Of a stretch of DNA of 59,917 nucleotides, positions 37,532 through 46,842 are shown piece by piece. Source of the DNA: Marinisporobacter sp. (lineage in GTDB: Bacteria > Bacillota > Clostridia > Peptostreptococcales > Thermotaleaceae). Position 1 is the first letter of the stretch. The number at the start of each line of letters is the position of its first letter. The notes under the pieces were generated by a model, which did not search any database, was not told where the DNA came from, and worked only from the letters and a program-made list of their open reading frames with translations. The position numbers were made by a program, and so were the translations under genes. The stretch is taken from assembly GCA_025210525.1 (NCBI GenBank), contig JAOARP010000046.1, positions 1 through 59,917 on the forward strand. Direction: 5' to 3'.

Positions 37532-38932
37532 ATGAATATACCATTGATCATTGTTGTAGGATATATAATTGCTTTATTTTTGATAAGTGCTTATGCGAGA
37601 AAGTTAGCTACAAGTGGGGCAGAAGGGTTTATCCTAGCAGGTAGAAAGCTAACGACTCCGTTGATTGCTGTTACGGTTACAGGACTTGCCATAGGCGGAG
37701 CATCTACTATTGGTGTTGCAGAAAGAGCTTATGATGTGGGGTTAGCTGCTGGATGGTACAATGTGGCATGGGGAGCAGGAGCTGCTGTTATGGGACTTGT
37801 TGCAGCAGGAAAATATAGAAAACTAAACGTTGCTACTGTTCCAGAGCTATTTGAAAAATTTTATGATACAAAGGGTCGAATTATCTGTGTAATTAGTCAA
37901 ATCGTCATATTATTAGTCATTACTTCTTTACAATATGTTGCAGGAGGAGCTATCCTTGCATCACTACTGCCAGATATCTTTACTTTAAAATCTGGAATGA
38001 TTATGAGTGCAGCTGTTTTTATTGGAATTACTTTTATAGGGGGCATGTGGTCAGCAGGACTTTCTAATATATTGAATGTAGCATTAATCTATATAGGAAT
38101 CATCTTTTCTGCTGTTGCAACTATTTCCTCTCAAGGAGGACTCTCAAATATTGCATTAAAAATTCCTTCAGATGTTTCTTATCTACATCCTATAAAGGGA
38201 TTAGGATTAGCGGTTATTATGGGATGGTTTGCCGTTATGATGACCCAGACCTTGTCTTTACAAGCAACAGTTCAGATTGCTTGTGGTGCAAAGGATGAAA
38301 AACATGCTAAGAAGGGATTTATTCTAGGTGGATTATTAATGCTTCCCATAGGTTTTTTAGCAGCCCTTATGGGAATTGCTGCAAAGGCTGCTTATCCAGA
38401 TATTAGTGCAACTATGGCACTTCCTAGGATTATTATGTCATTAAACCCAGTAATGGCAGGGGTTACCTTAGCGGCCCTTTGGGCAGCTGATGTTTCAACA
38501 GCATGCAATTTGCTTTTAGGAACTTCAACATTATTTTCACAAGATATTTACAAGCGTTTTATCAATCCAGATATTACTGATCAAAAATTTATGGTTGTGA
38601 GCAAAATGACTGTAGTAATCCTTGGGGTAATGACATTTATATTATCACTGACTATAGTAGGAATCCTTAAAACTTTATTAGTAGCTTTAAGTCTAACTAC
38701 AGCATTTACAGTAACTTTTCTATTTACTATATTTGCACCAGGTTTATGCAGAAAGCATTCTGCTTTTTATACCACAGTAGTAGGGATATTTGTATTGGTT
38801 TTATGGACCTTTGTACCGCAAATAAGAATATTTTCACATGTGATTTATTTAGAATGGATTGTTTGTATAGGAACATTTTTAATGGTAGCTGTTTTTGATT
38901 CAGCAAAGATTGCTGATTTAGTTGAATCCTAA
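37532..38932 (+). CDS. Sodium:solute symporter (SSS family)
   Basis: 466 aa with about 13 hydrophobic helices. The early EGFILAGRKL, VTGLAIGGASTIG and the central GGMWSAGLSN match the SSS family (PutP/PanF relatives). The substrate is not evident. It is followed after 24 nt by an aminotransferase gene, so an amino acid or keto acid is a reasonable guess. The ATG at 37532 is chosen over the GTG at 37523, which lies within the GAGGTGAGG ribosome binding site. Confidence 0.9.
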   Translation: MNIPLIIVVGYIIALFLISAYARKLATSGAEGFILAGRKLTTPLIAVTVTGLAIGGASTIGVAERAYDVGLAAGWYNVAWGAGAAVMGLVAAGKYRKLNVATVPELFEKFYDTKGRIICVISQIVILLVITSLQYVAGGAILASLLPDIFTLKSGMIMSAAVFIGITFIGGMWSAGLSNILNVALIYIGIIFSAVATISSQGGLSNIALKIPSDVSYLHPIKGLGLAVIMGWFAVMMTQTLSLQATVQIACGAKDEKHAKKGFILGGLLMLPIGFLAALMGIAAKAAYPDISATMALPRIIMSLNPVMAGVTLAALWAADVSTACNLLLGTSTLFSQDIYKRFINPDITDQKFMVVSKMTVVILGVMTFILSLTIVGILKTLLVALSLTTAFTVTFLFTIFAPGLCRKHSAFYTTVVGIFVLVLWTFVPQIRIFSHVIYLEWIVCIGTFLMVAVFDSAKIADLVES

Positions 38933-38956
38933 AATAATTTAAAAAGGGGTGTGCTT

Positions 38957-40135
38957 ATGTTTTCAGAAAAAATCGTTAATAATCTAAAAAAATCTTCTTG
39001 GATTAGAGCCATGTTTGAGGAAGGGGCAAGACTTGTAAAAGAATATGGAGCAGAAAATGTATATGATTATAGTCTTGGAAATCCTTATGCTGAGCCTCCA
39101 AAAGAGGTAATAGAATCTATGAAAAAGCATGTACTTAGTGAAGAGACAGGACTTCATAGATATATGAATAATGCAGGATATGAAGATGTGAGAGAAAAAA
39201 TTGCAAAGTCCCTACAAAAAGAAAGTGGTACTACTCTTTCAGCTAATCATGTTGTCATGACTGTAGGAGCAGCAGGAGGACTTAATGTTGTATTCAAAGC
39301 TATATTAAATCCTGAGGATGAGGTCATTGTTTTTGCTCCTTACTTTGTAGAATATAATTTTTATGTGGATAATCATGGTGGAAAAACAGTAGTGGTTCCT
39401 CCTAACAAATCAACCTTTGAACCAGACTTAAAAGCCTTTGAAGAGAGTATTAATAAAAAAACAAAAGCCATTATTATCAATACGCCAAATAATCCAACTG
39501 GGGTTATATATAGGGAAGAAACGTTAAAAAATATCAAAGATATTATAGAAAGAAAAGAAAAGGAATATGACATAACTATATTTGTTTTGAGTGATCAGCC
39601 CTATAAAAAAATTATCTATGATGGTGTGAAACCAGCAAGCATGCTTTCTATTTTTACTAATGGCATTATAGTAGATTCCTTTAGTAAGTCATTAGGTCTT
39701 GCAGGGGAAAGGATTGGATATATTGCTGTAAGCAGTAAAATTAAAGAGGTAGATACCCTAATGAATGCTTTAAGCTTTTGTAATCGGACATTAGGTTTTG
39801 TCAATGCTCCAGGACTATTCCAAAAGGTTGTTGCAGATGCGTTAGAAGCAGAAGTAAATGTGGATGAATACAAAAAAAGAAGAGACTTTCTATATGAAAA
39901 TCTTACGAGATTAGGTTTTGAATGTGTTAAACCTCAAGGCGCCTTTTATCTTTTTCCAAAAGCACCTATAGAGGATGATGTAGAATTTGTTAAAAAAGCC
40001 CTTAAGTATAATTTATTATTAGTACCAGGAAGTGGCTTTGGATGTTCTGGATATTTTAGAATTTCTTATTGTGTGAAGTTTGATATGATTGAAAGGTCTA
40101 TTCCTGCATTTGAAAAATTAATGAAGGAATTTTGA
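38957..40135 (+). CDS. PLP-dependent aminotransferase, class I/II
   Basis: 392 aa. The opening YDYSLGNPYAEPP, the cofactor-binding NTPNNPTGVIY, and the PLP lysine in VDSFSKSLGLAGERIGY (Lys244) place it in the aspartate aminotransferase superfamily, near the bacterial AspC/YbdL-like group that starts FSEKI. Substrate unknown. The ATG at 38957 is 7 nt after AAGGGG; an upstream GTG is possible. It forms an operon with the symporter and ends in a loop-E-type terminator. Confidence 0.92.
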   Translation: MFSEKIVNNLKKSSWIRAMFEEGARLVKEYGAENVYDYSLGNPYAEPPKEVIESMKKHVLSEETGLHRYMNNAGYEDVREKIAKSLQKESGTTLSANHVVMTVGAAGGLNVVFKAILNPEDEVIVFAPYFVEYNFYVDNHGGKTVVVPPNKSTFEPDLKAFEESINKKTKAIIINTPNNPTGVIYREETLKNIKDIIERKEKEYDITIFVLSDQPYKKIIYDGVKPASMLSIFTNGIIVDSFSKSLGLAGERIGYIAVSSKIKEVDTLMNALSFCNRTLGFVNAPGLFQKVVADALEAEVNVDEYKKRRDFLYENLTRLGFECVKPQGAFYLFPKAPIEDDVEFVKKALKYNLLLVPGSGFGCSGYFRISYCVKFDMIERSIPAFEKLMKEF

Positions 40136-40180
40136 TTCATAAATCTATAAGATTTCATGAAGGTTAAAAAATAATAAAAA

Positions 40181-40217
40181 AAGATAGAGTACTTCTACGT
40201 GAAGGAAATATCTTTTT
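40181..40217 (+). terminator. Loop-E-type terminator hairpin, copy 3
   Basis: AAGATAGAGTACTTC, loop TACGT, GAAGGAAATATCTT, then TTTTT; preceded by an A-tract. It lies 46 nt after the aminotransferase stop. Confidence 0.75.
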
Positions 40218-40346
40218 TTATTTTAAACTATTAGAAGTGGTTGTGTATCTTACATAGCATATAAGGTATCTTACAAAAAAATAGATGATTTATGTCAGTA
40301 GCTTGTTATAATTGAATAAACCAAACAGATAGAAGGAGGGAACTAT

Positions 40347-41726
40347 ATGAAATTTGTGATATTAAACGGAAGTCCTAAAGGAGAAAGAAGTGTTACTATG
40401 CAGTCTATGGAATATTTAAAGATTAAAGAATCGTATCATACCTTTGAAACCATTCATATCATACAAAAATTAAAAAAATATGAAGAGCATGAAGAAACGC
40501 TTTTAAAGGATTGTGAAAAGATCAAAGGAGCAGATGGGATTATTTGGGCATTTCCTGTATATCATTTATTGGTGCCTTCTCATTATAAAAGATTTATAGA
40601 ATTGATTTTTGAAAATAAAATGATGGAGTATTTCAAAGGGAAATATACAAGTGTTTTCTCCACTTCTATTCACTATTATGATACAACTGCCCATGAATAT
40701 ATGAGAAGTATTTGTGAAGACTTAGAAATGAATTATTTGGAAGGGCTGTCCCATCATATGAATGATTTATTAAATCCTAAAAGAAGAGAAGAAATTTTAT
40801 TATTCTTTCAAAATATGATATATGCTAATAAGGAGAAATTAAGACTATCAAAGCATTATCATTCTATTGAAAAAAATGACTTTTTATATACACCTAAAAA
40901 AGTAATACAAAAGATGGATACAGATAAAAAAATTATTATCGTGACAGATGCCAAAAAAGAAGATAGAAATATTTGTAGAATGATTCAGCAATACATGGAT
41001 ACTTTTAAAAATAAAATAGAAATTTTCAACTTAAATGAAATCAGTATGAAAGGACCCTGTTTAGGATGCTGCAAATGTGCGAAGGAAAATATTTGTGTGT
41101 ATCATGAAAAGGATGGATATAGAAAATTTATAGATTATGTACTAGAAAAGGCTCATGTAATCATTTATGCAGGAACCATAAAGGATCGTTATTTATCATC
41201 AACCTTTAAACGCTTTTATGATCGAAGCTTTTGCTATACCCATATACCTTATTTAAAGGGAAAACAAATCGGATATATGATTTCGGGAGGTTTAAAAGAA
41301 ATACCAAATTTAAGACAAATTTTAGAAGTCTATACTCAACAAGGAGCAAATTTAATTGGATTTGTTACAGATGAAGAGAAAGATAGTTCTAAGATTGATG
41401 AAAAAATAGTTTCATTTGCTAAATTGACAAAGTTTTATAGTGAAAGAAATTATTTCAGAGCTACAAATTTTTTAGGGGTAAGTGGTCATAAAATATTTAG
41501 AGATGCGGTAGCAGGGGAGTTAGGAGCTATATTTTTAGGAGATTATCAGTATTATAAAGAAAACAAATTATTTGATTTTTTAACCTTAAAAGAAAAAATA
41601 AAATATAGCTTTAGAAGGTTCTTTTTCAGAAAAGAAAAAGTTAGAAAAGAAATTGATCAAAAAATGATTGATTTAATGATGGCACCTCACAAAATAGTAT
41701 TAGAGGAGGAAAGGAAGATGGAATAG
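40347..41726 (+). CDS. Double flavodoxin-fold NAD(P)H-dependent oxidoreductase
   Basis: 459 aa containing two NADPH-dependent FMN reductase/flavodoxin-like modules. The first begins MKFVILNGSPKGERS and runs to about residue 180. The second begins KKIIIVTDAKKEDRN at about residue 192 and carries the segment GPCLGCCKCAKENIC, a Cys cluster found in iron-sulfur flavoproteins. The second module's start has lost the usual GSPR loop. A C-terminal helical extension (about 60 residues) is basic. It is coupled to the next gene (adjacent stop and start). The product may transfer electrons; partner unknown. Confidence 0.82.
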   Translation: MKFVILNGSPKGERSVTMQSMEYLKIKESYHTFETIHIIQKLKKYEEHEETLLKDCEKIKGADGIIWAFPVYHLLVPSHYKRFIELIFENKMMEYFKGKYTSVFSTSIHYYDTTAHEYMRSICEDLEMNYLEGLSHHMNDLLNPKRREEILLFFQNMIYANKEKLRLSKHYHSIEKNDFLYTPKKVIQKMDTDKKIIIVTDAKKEDRNICRMIQQYMDTFKNKIEIFNLNEISMKGPCLGCCKCAKENICVYHEKDGYRKFIDYVLEKAHVIIYAGTIKDRYLSSTFKRFYDRSFCYTHIPYLKGKQIGYMISGGLKEIPNLRQILEVYTQQGANLIGFVTDEEKDSSKIDEKIVSFAKLTKFYSERNYFRATNFLGVSGHKIFRDAVAGELGAIFLGDYQYYKENKLFDFLTLKEKIKYSFRRFFFRKEKVRKEIDQKMIDLMMAPHKIVLEEERKME

Positions 41727-42251
41727 ATGAAAAAAGGTTTGAAAATTACTTTAAGAGCAATTGTAGATTTTATTCCTTTAATTATTCATTGGAGTATACC
41801 TAGTGATAGGGGGTTGATCATTGGAGGCAGCGTTGCTTTATTAGTAGTGATTTCAAAGGGGATAAAAAAAGAATTAGGATTGATGACGAAAGTAGTGGCT
41901 GTCTATTTTATCCTCATAAATATTTTCTATTTTTATTTGGGGATGAATATATTTTTTGATAAAAGACATTTGATTTCGTATGGTGTATTAGCGACCATGA
42001 GTTTTTGGTCAATCTTGTGTTATAGACCCTTTACAATGGATGCTTCTAAAAAAGCTTATGCATCTATTAAAGATTCTTCTCTTTTTATAGAAATGAACAT
42101 TATTATTACAAAAATATTTGGTGTAGTATATAGCATCAATACGATTTTAGCTTATTTTGAAATAAAAAGTGCACCTTTATTTTCTTTACTTTTAACAGGT
42201 TTAGCCATATCTGCTTCTATTATCCTTCCAAGCTTTATGCCAGATACTTAA
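41727..42251 (+). CDS. Small multi-pass membrane protein
   Basis: 174 aa, six hydrophobic segments with few charged residues. It starts at the base after the preceding stop, so the two are co-translated. The second segment (LIIGGSVALLVVIS) and fourth (LISYGVLATMSFWSILC) are the clearest. No family recognised; it may be the membrane anchor or partner of the double flavodoxin protein. Confidence 0.75.
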   Translation: MKKGLKITLRAIVDFIPLIIHWSIPSDRGLIIGGSVALLVVISKGIKKELGLMTKVVAVYFILINIFYFYLGMNIFFDKRHLISYGVLATMSFWSILCYRPFTMDASKKAYASIKDSSLFIEMNIIITKIFGVVYSINTILAYFEIKSAPLFSLLLTGLAISASIILPSFMPDT

Positions 42252-42315
42252 AATTTAAGATTTACAAAGAATCAATACGTGATATAATCAAAACAAAAAG
42301 ATAGAGGGAAAAAAC

Positions 42316-42861
42316 ATGGATGTGACGTTAATTTGTTCGGAAAATATAAAAAAAATATTAGAAGAAATCATCCAAAACAGAAATTTCCAGTTAAAAGAGG
42401 ATGGGAACCTTTGGATCATTGAAAAAGGGCACGATTTACCAGATGCAAAACTTTGTATCGTCTTTGAAATGAGTAATCTCAATTTTTTACTGGAGCTTTT
42501 AGATAAAATTTCCGTTGAAGACCCATATGTAAAAGATATAATTACAGGGAAAAGTAATGATTCTTATTGTGTGATTGGGTATGATGAGATTATCTATTTT
42601 GAAGGAATGGGCAATGATGTTTATTGTGTGACAAAGGATCAAAAATATTCCATCAAGGAAAAGCTTTATGAAATCGAAGAAAAGTTAAAAAGTAAAGGAT
42701 TTATAAGAATCAGTAAAGGATACATTATCAACATTGTCAAGGTGCGTGAAATTATTCCTTGGTTTAATGGGAAATTGATTTTAAAGATGGAAAATATAGA
42801 CCAAGAGATTCATGTTTCAAGAAGTTATTCAAAGGAATTTAAAAAATTCCTTGGAATGTAG
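42316..42861 (+). CDS. LytTR-type DNA-binding protein
   Basis: 181 aa. Residues 1-75 are a short N-terminal region without a receiver domain. The C-terminal LytTR domain is clear: CVIGYDEIIYFEGMGNDVYC, then SKGFIRISKGYIINIVKVREIIPWFNGKLILKM and HVSRSYSKEFKKFLG. Such stand-alone LytTR proteins usually regulate the membrane protein encoded beside them, here the next gene. GAGGG ribosome binding site. Confidence 0.9.
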   Translation: MDVTLICSENIKKILEEIIQNRNFQLKEDGNLWIIEKGHDLPDAKLCIVFEMSNLNFLLELLDKISVEDPYVKDIITGKSNDSYCVIGYDEIIYFEGMGNDVYCVTKDQKYSIKEKLYEIEEKLKSKGFIRISKGYIINIVKVREIIPWFNGKLILKMENIDQEIHVSRSYSKEFKKFLGM

Positions 42862-42871
42862 AGGTGGAGTG

Positions 42872-43303
42872 ATGAGGGGAAAAAAAGAAATACTATGGAT
42901 ATTAATGGTCTCAGCACTTATTGGTTTGATGGTTGGTTTTGTTGAAGTGACTATGAATCATATAAACCAAGAAAGTATAAGAATCCTGATAAGAGATGCC
43001 TTCATAGGTATTGTGATCGGAAGTATTTCAATGTATTGGTTTATGTATTTGTATGGTAAAAAAAGAATGGCTATACAAAAGGTATTTTTCATTGAATTTC
43101 TCACCATCGGTTGTATATCCTTTTTACCAGCTATTTATGATAATATTGTTGAAAATGATCCTATATGGAGCAAGCAGTTGGGTATGATTCTCTTGTGGGC
43201 AGAGCTGTTAGGCCTTGGATTTAGTTATTTCTTATATAAGTATACATTAGTTTTAAACCATCAATTGAGTGTAAAAAAGCAAGAATTTTCAAAGAGACAA
43301 TAA
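42872..43303 (+). CDS. Four-helix membrane protein (DUF3021-like) paired with LytTR
   Basis: 143 aa with four predicted membrane helices and a basic C-terminal tail. It begins 10 nt after the LytTR stop, with GAGGTGGAG before the ATG at 42872; an upstream in-frame start would overlap the LytTR gene. The size, topology and neighbour fit the DUF3021 family, which forms LytTR-DUF3021 pairs that often control membrane-stress responses. Assignment by context and topology. Confidence 0.7.
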   Translation: MRGKKEILWILMVSALIGLMVGFVEVTMNHINQESIRILIRDAFIGIVIGSISMYWFMYLYGKKRMAIQKVFFIEFLTIGCISFLPAIYDNIVENDPIWSKQLGMILLWAELLGLGFSYFLYKYTLVLNHQLSVKKQEFSKRQ

Positions 43304-43463
43304 AAAAGTAGCATCCTATTTAGTTTCTTCATAATAATGGCAAAGTATATTCATTACTTGAAAAATTATTCATTATATACTATTGCTTTCTTTAGATGTA
43401 AGTATAATATAAGTTCAATGGTTAGATTGATATAGCATAGTGTTGTTTAGATGATGATAGATC

Positions 43464-43522
43464 AGCTCAAAAACAAATATACCTATTTTAAAAGGTTTAT
43501 TTGTTTTCGAGCTGTTTTTTTA
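43464..43522 (+). terminator. Long intrinsic terminator hairpin
   Basis: AGCTCAAAAACAAATATACC pairs with GGTTTATTTGTTTTCGAGCT and is followed by GTTTTTTT. It is 160 nt after the DUF3021-like gene. Confidence 0.75.
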
Positions 43523-43620
43523 TATCTTTAAAATACATATTTTGATTTATATGAGTTGATGTAAATGCAGTCAAAAAATTGAAAGACGAAACAAGGATAA
43601 TGAGTAAACAAGTTTTGCAA
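43522..43620 (-). pseudogene. N-terminal remnant of a phosphodiester glycosidase gene
   Basis: Read on the minus strand this encodes KFCKTCLLIILVSSFNF and then HINQNMYFKD, matching the start of the intact protein at 54123-55232 (KFCRACLLIVLIFSFNF; HVSQNMYFKD). The nucleotide match extends over about 95 bases, including TCTTTAAAATACATATTTTGA. The start codon is gone and the frame runs into the hairpin at 43464. It is a truncated copy of the gene about 11 kb away. Confidence 0.8.
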
Positions 43621-43712
43621 AATTTGCTGTTTAGGTGAGGAATATAATTTTGAAAGAAATAGATAATTTTGGGTATATATATACAATAATGAAAAATGAG
43701 GAGGAAACTGAA

Positions 43713-45050
43713 TTGAATAGAAAAAGGTTAATCATTATAGGGGGAGACGCAGCAGGCATGAGTGCAGCTGCAAAAGCAAAAAGAGTAGATAAAGATTTAG
43801 AAATCATTGTTTATGAGAAGGGACCGTATATATCGTATGCTCAGTGTGGACTACCTTATTATATTTCTGATGTGACTAAGGATAAAGAAAAGCTCATAGC
43901 GAGAAAGCCAAAAGACTTTGAAGAAAAAGGAATCCATGTATTGATCAATCATGAAGTTATTAAAGTCAATGAAGAGGAAAAAAGTGTAACTGTAAGAGAT
44001 CAAGATCAAAATATCTTCGAAAAAAAATATGATGCCCTTTTAATAGCTACAGGAGCAGAGCCTAAAATTCCACCGATTAAGGGAGTAAATCTTCAAAATG
44101 TATTCACATTAAAAACTATTGAAGATGCTGAAAATATCAAGAAAATCGTAAAAGATAAAGCTATTCAAAATGTGGTATTAATAGGGGGTGGATACATCAA
44201 TGTAGAATTAATGGAGTCTATGCTTTTACTAGGGAAAAAGGCAAGAATTATTCAAAGACCTAAGACACTACTCAATATCATGGATGAAGAATTTGGAATG
44301 ATGGTTCATAAAGAAGTAGAAAAGCATGGAGGAATGGTACATACAAAGGAAAGCTTAGAGGAAATAATAGGTGTGAATCAGGTAGAAGGGATTAAAACCG
44401 ATAAAGGAGAATATCCGGCAGATTTAGTTATCGTTGCTGTAGGAATCAGACCTGCAACGAAATTTTTAGAAGATACCTCCTTGAAAATGTTAAAAAATGG
44501 AGCTATTGTGGTAGATGGCTATGGAAAAACATCTATCCCTGATATTTACGCAGCAGGAGATTGTGGGAGTGTTTATCATCTGATCAAAAAAGAAGATGTA
44601 TATATAGCATTAGGAACAAATGCTAACAAGCAAGGAAGATTTACTGGAGGAACTATTGCAGGAGAAAAAGAGAAGTTTCCAGGGACTTTAGGATCAGCTG
44701 TTGTAAAGGTATTGGATATGACTTTTGCAAAGACAGGAATTAGTGAAGAAGAAGCAAAAAAAATGGATATAGATTATGAAAGCATTACAGTAAAAGCTCC
44801 AAGTCATGCAGGATATTATCCAAATAAAAAGCAAATCATCATTAAGCTTGTATATGAAAAAGAAAGTAAAATCCTACTAGGGGCACAAATGGCAGGAGAA
44901 GAAGGCGTTGCAAAAAGGTTAGATGTATTTGCTTTAGCCATTGATCGAAAAATGACAGCAAAGGAGCTTGGCCGTGTAGATTTTTGCTATTCTCCACCCT
45001 ATGCAACTCCTTGGGATGCAGTACATATTGCAGCAAATGCAGTAAAGTAG
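43713..45050 (+). CDS. CoA-disulfide reductase/NADH oxidase family flavoprotein
   Basis: 445 aa FAD- and NAD-binding pyridine nucleotide-disulfide oxidoreductase. It opens with IIIGGDAAGMSAAAKAKR, carries the single active-site Cys in the family motif YAQCGLPYY (Cys about 43), a second dinucleotide motif VLIGGGYINVELMES, and the FAD motif YAAGDCG. This is the CoADR/Nox group that reduces CoA disulfide, persulfides or oxygen. A TTG at 43713, 7 nt after GAGGAGGA, is the likely start; the in-frame codons upstream extend into the remnant. Probably part of oxygen or thiol stress defence. Confidence 0.9.
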   Translation: MNRKRLIIIGGDAAGMSAAAKAKRVDKDLEIIVYEKGPYISYAQCGLPYYISDVTKDKEKLIARKPKDFEEKGIHVLINHEVIKVNEEEKSVTVRDQDQNIFEKKYDALLIATGAEPKIPPIKGVNLQNVFTLKTIEDAENIKKIVKDKAIQNVVLIGGGYINVELMESMLLLGKKARIIQRPKTLLNIMDEEFGMMVHKEVEKHGGMVHTKESLEEIIGVNQVEGIKTDKGEYPADLVIVAVGIRPATKFLEDTSLKMLKNGAIVVDGYGKTSIPDIYAAGDCGSVYHLIKKEDVYIALGTNANKQGRFTGGTIAGEKEKFPGTLGSAVVKVLDMTFAKTGISEEEAKKMDIDYESITVKAPSHAGYYPNKKQIIIKLVYEKESKILLGAQMAGEEGVAKRLDVFALAIDRKMTAKELGRVDFCYSPPYATPWDAVHIAANAVK

Positions 45051-45060
45051 AGGAAATTAA

Positions 45061-45108
45061 AAAATCTCCTTATAGGCTATTGAGTTTTGCCTAAAAGGAG
45101 ATTTTTTT
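45061..45108. terminator. Bidirectional terminator, AAATCTCC family
   Basis: AAATCTCCTTATAGGC and GCCTAAAAGGAGATTT (one mismatch) with A/T tracts on both sides. Near-copy at 55301-55352. Confidence 0.88.
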
Positions 45109-45115
45109 AAGATAA

Positions 45116-46612
45116 TTATTTCTTTTCCATACTACTTGCTACAAATGGACCCCCTAATTTTTTAGCTGTACGTCCATTACGATCCATGATGAAGAATAAT
45201 AATTCATCATAAAGCTGATCTGCATCAGTACAAGCTTTCTTTGCAATATCCATATGTAAATTTGTTACATAATCAATTGCTTTCTTCGGATCTTTTTCAT
45301 AAAGAGTGATCATTTCTTTTTCAGCTTTTGTCATCTCTTTATATAAATCTTCTTCATAGTTTTTCCAATAATCTCTTACACCTTGTCCATAGAAAGGTCT
45401 GTTTTGTTCTGCTAAAGCACAAATTCTTTTAAACTTCCAATAAGCACCATCATAGTTAGGAGCATCTCCATCTACTTGATAAGCTTTATAAGTATCCTTG
45501 ATTCCACTAAAGTTTGGAAGGAATACGGAATGCTCAGAATTACCAAACGCTAACCATTGAAGTGCTGATATTTCAGCTGGATAATTATCCTTAACTTGGA
45601 TTACATGTATTTGTGATTGACGCTCTACACCGATAACACGAAGCTCTTTGTTTTCAGGTAAAGAAGCATCATATTTAGTTCCTTCATAACGGTTACGAAG
45701 TACATCCATTACCTCAAGAGCAGAAACTTTTTTATCTGGGCTATAGAAGAATGGATAATAATTTTCTGTTTTATATTCTCCTGCAGTAGATGGAGCAAGT
45801 AGACGATGTCCTATCCATGTACGCATGTTAGAATAATGATCTCTTGGCTCTCCAAAAGTTGCAGCAAGATGAATTTTACCATTTATTTTAGTTGTCCATC
45901 CATTTTTATCAGCAGTAGTAAATAAATCTTTATGGAACATAACATTTTCTTTATCTGTTGTGTCTAAGTTTTCGATCATAAACTGATTTCCAAAAACAGC
46001 TACTTGATCAGTTGGCATTTTTTTAGCAGCCCATAAATGTCCACTATAAACTTCAAATACCCAAGCTTCCTTTTGATCAGCAATCATGACGATATTTCCT
46101 TCTTCTGAACCATAAGTTTCAACTAAGTTTGCTAAAAGTTTAACCCCTTCTTTAGCAGTTTTACAAGATGAAGCTACAACTCCAGGAAGAATAGATTCAC
46201 GTAAGCTTCCTTCTACGTATGGGTCAACCTCTAAAACGTTTTCCTTAGGGGAAGCAGAAACTGTTGCACTGATAGATAATCCATATTCATTTGTACAAGC
46301 ACCAAAGTAAGGTCCATCTCCACAAGTTGAAGAATCTGGAACGATTGTGTACTTGAAAGACGTTGCAGGTAATTTGTAAGAAAATCCATTTACATCATCA
46401 ATTGTACGGCCCTCTACATTTTCTACTCTCTCTACTACTTTAAACATTTTGTTGTAAGCACCAGTACCTTGGTCTTCACTTCTTGCTAAGATAGTACTTC
46501 CATCTGTACTTACATCTTTTCCTACATAAACAGCAGTACAGGCAAAGACGCTAGTAGTACTTAGTAGTAGTACCATGACTAATGTGAAAGCAATGATTTT
46601 AAGATTTTTCAT
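45116..46612 (-). CDS. Secreted C69 family dipeptidase
   Basis: 498 aa. A Sec signal peptide ends at SVFA before CTAVYVGKDVSTDGS; Cys25 is the N-terminal nucleophile of the PepD/acyl-acid-ammonia-lyase-type Ntn hydrolases. Signal cleavage would expose it directly, although the site also resembles a lipobox (VFAC). The family segments EGNIVMIADQKEAWVFEVYSG and FGEPRDHYSNMRTW are present. It would release amino acids from dipeptides outside the cell. A decayed relative lies at 55363-55440. AAAGGAGG site upstream. Confidence 0.9.
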   Translation of the reverse strand: MKNLKIIAFTLVMVLLLSTTSVFACTAVYVGKDVSTDGSTILARSEDQGTGAYNKMFKVVERVENVEGRTIDDVNGFSYKLPATSFKYTIVPDSSTCGDGPYFGACTNEYGLSISATVSASPKENVLEVDPYVEGSLRESILPGVVASSCKTAKEGVKLLANLVETYGSEEGNIVMIADQKEAWVFEVYSGHLWAAKKMPTDQVAVFGNQFMIENLDTTDKENVMFHKDLFTTADKNGWTTKINGKIHLAATFGEPRDHYSNMRTWIGHRLLAPSTAGEYKTENYYPFFYSPDKKVSALEVMDVLRNRYEGTKYDASLPENKELRVIGVERQSQIHVIQVKDNYPAEISALQWLAFGNSEHSVFLPNFSGIKDTYKAYQVDGDAPNYDGAYWKFKRICALAEQNRPFYGQGVRDYWKNYEEDLYKEMTKAEKEMITLYEKDPKKAIDYVTNLHMDIAKKACTDADQLYDELLFFIMDRNGRTAKKLGGPFVASSMEKK

Positions 46613-46842
46613 AATTTTCCTCCTTTAAACTATAATGTTATATTTTTCCGTCGAATCATATTATAACATGGCTATAATGAATTAGCTAGTCCTAATTAGG
46701 CAAACCATAAGAGTGAGGAAATATATGAAAATTTACACCTTTGATGAGTTCGTGACAGACACCAAAAGATTGATTTTATTTTGATATAAACAAATATTTC
46801 TGGGTATATAGATAAAGGAATGAAAAATAAGGAGATGACGCT

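Noticed and set aside
45116-46612. Calling the C69 dipeptidase a lipoprotein because of VFAC
   Set aside because: The Cys is the known N-terminal nucleophile of the family and the following residues are the active-site strand, so signal peptidase I processing fits better.
46724-46783. 19-codon frame upstream of the peroxiredoxin
   Set aside because: Too short to support, with a weak ribosome binding site and no recognisable product.
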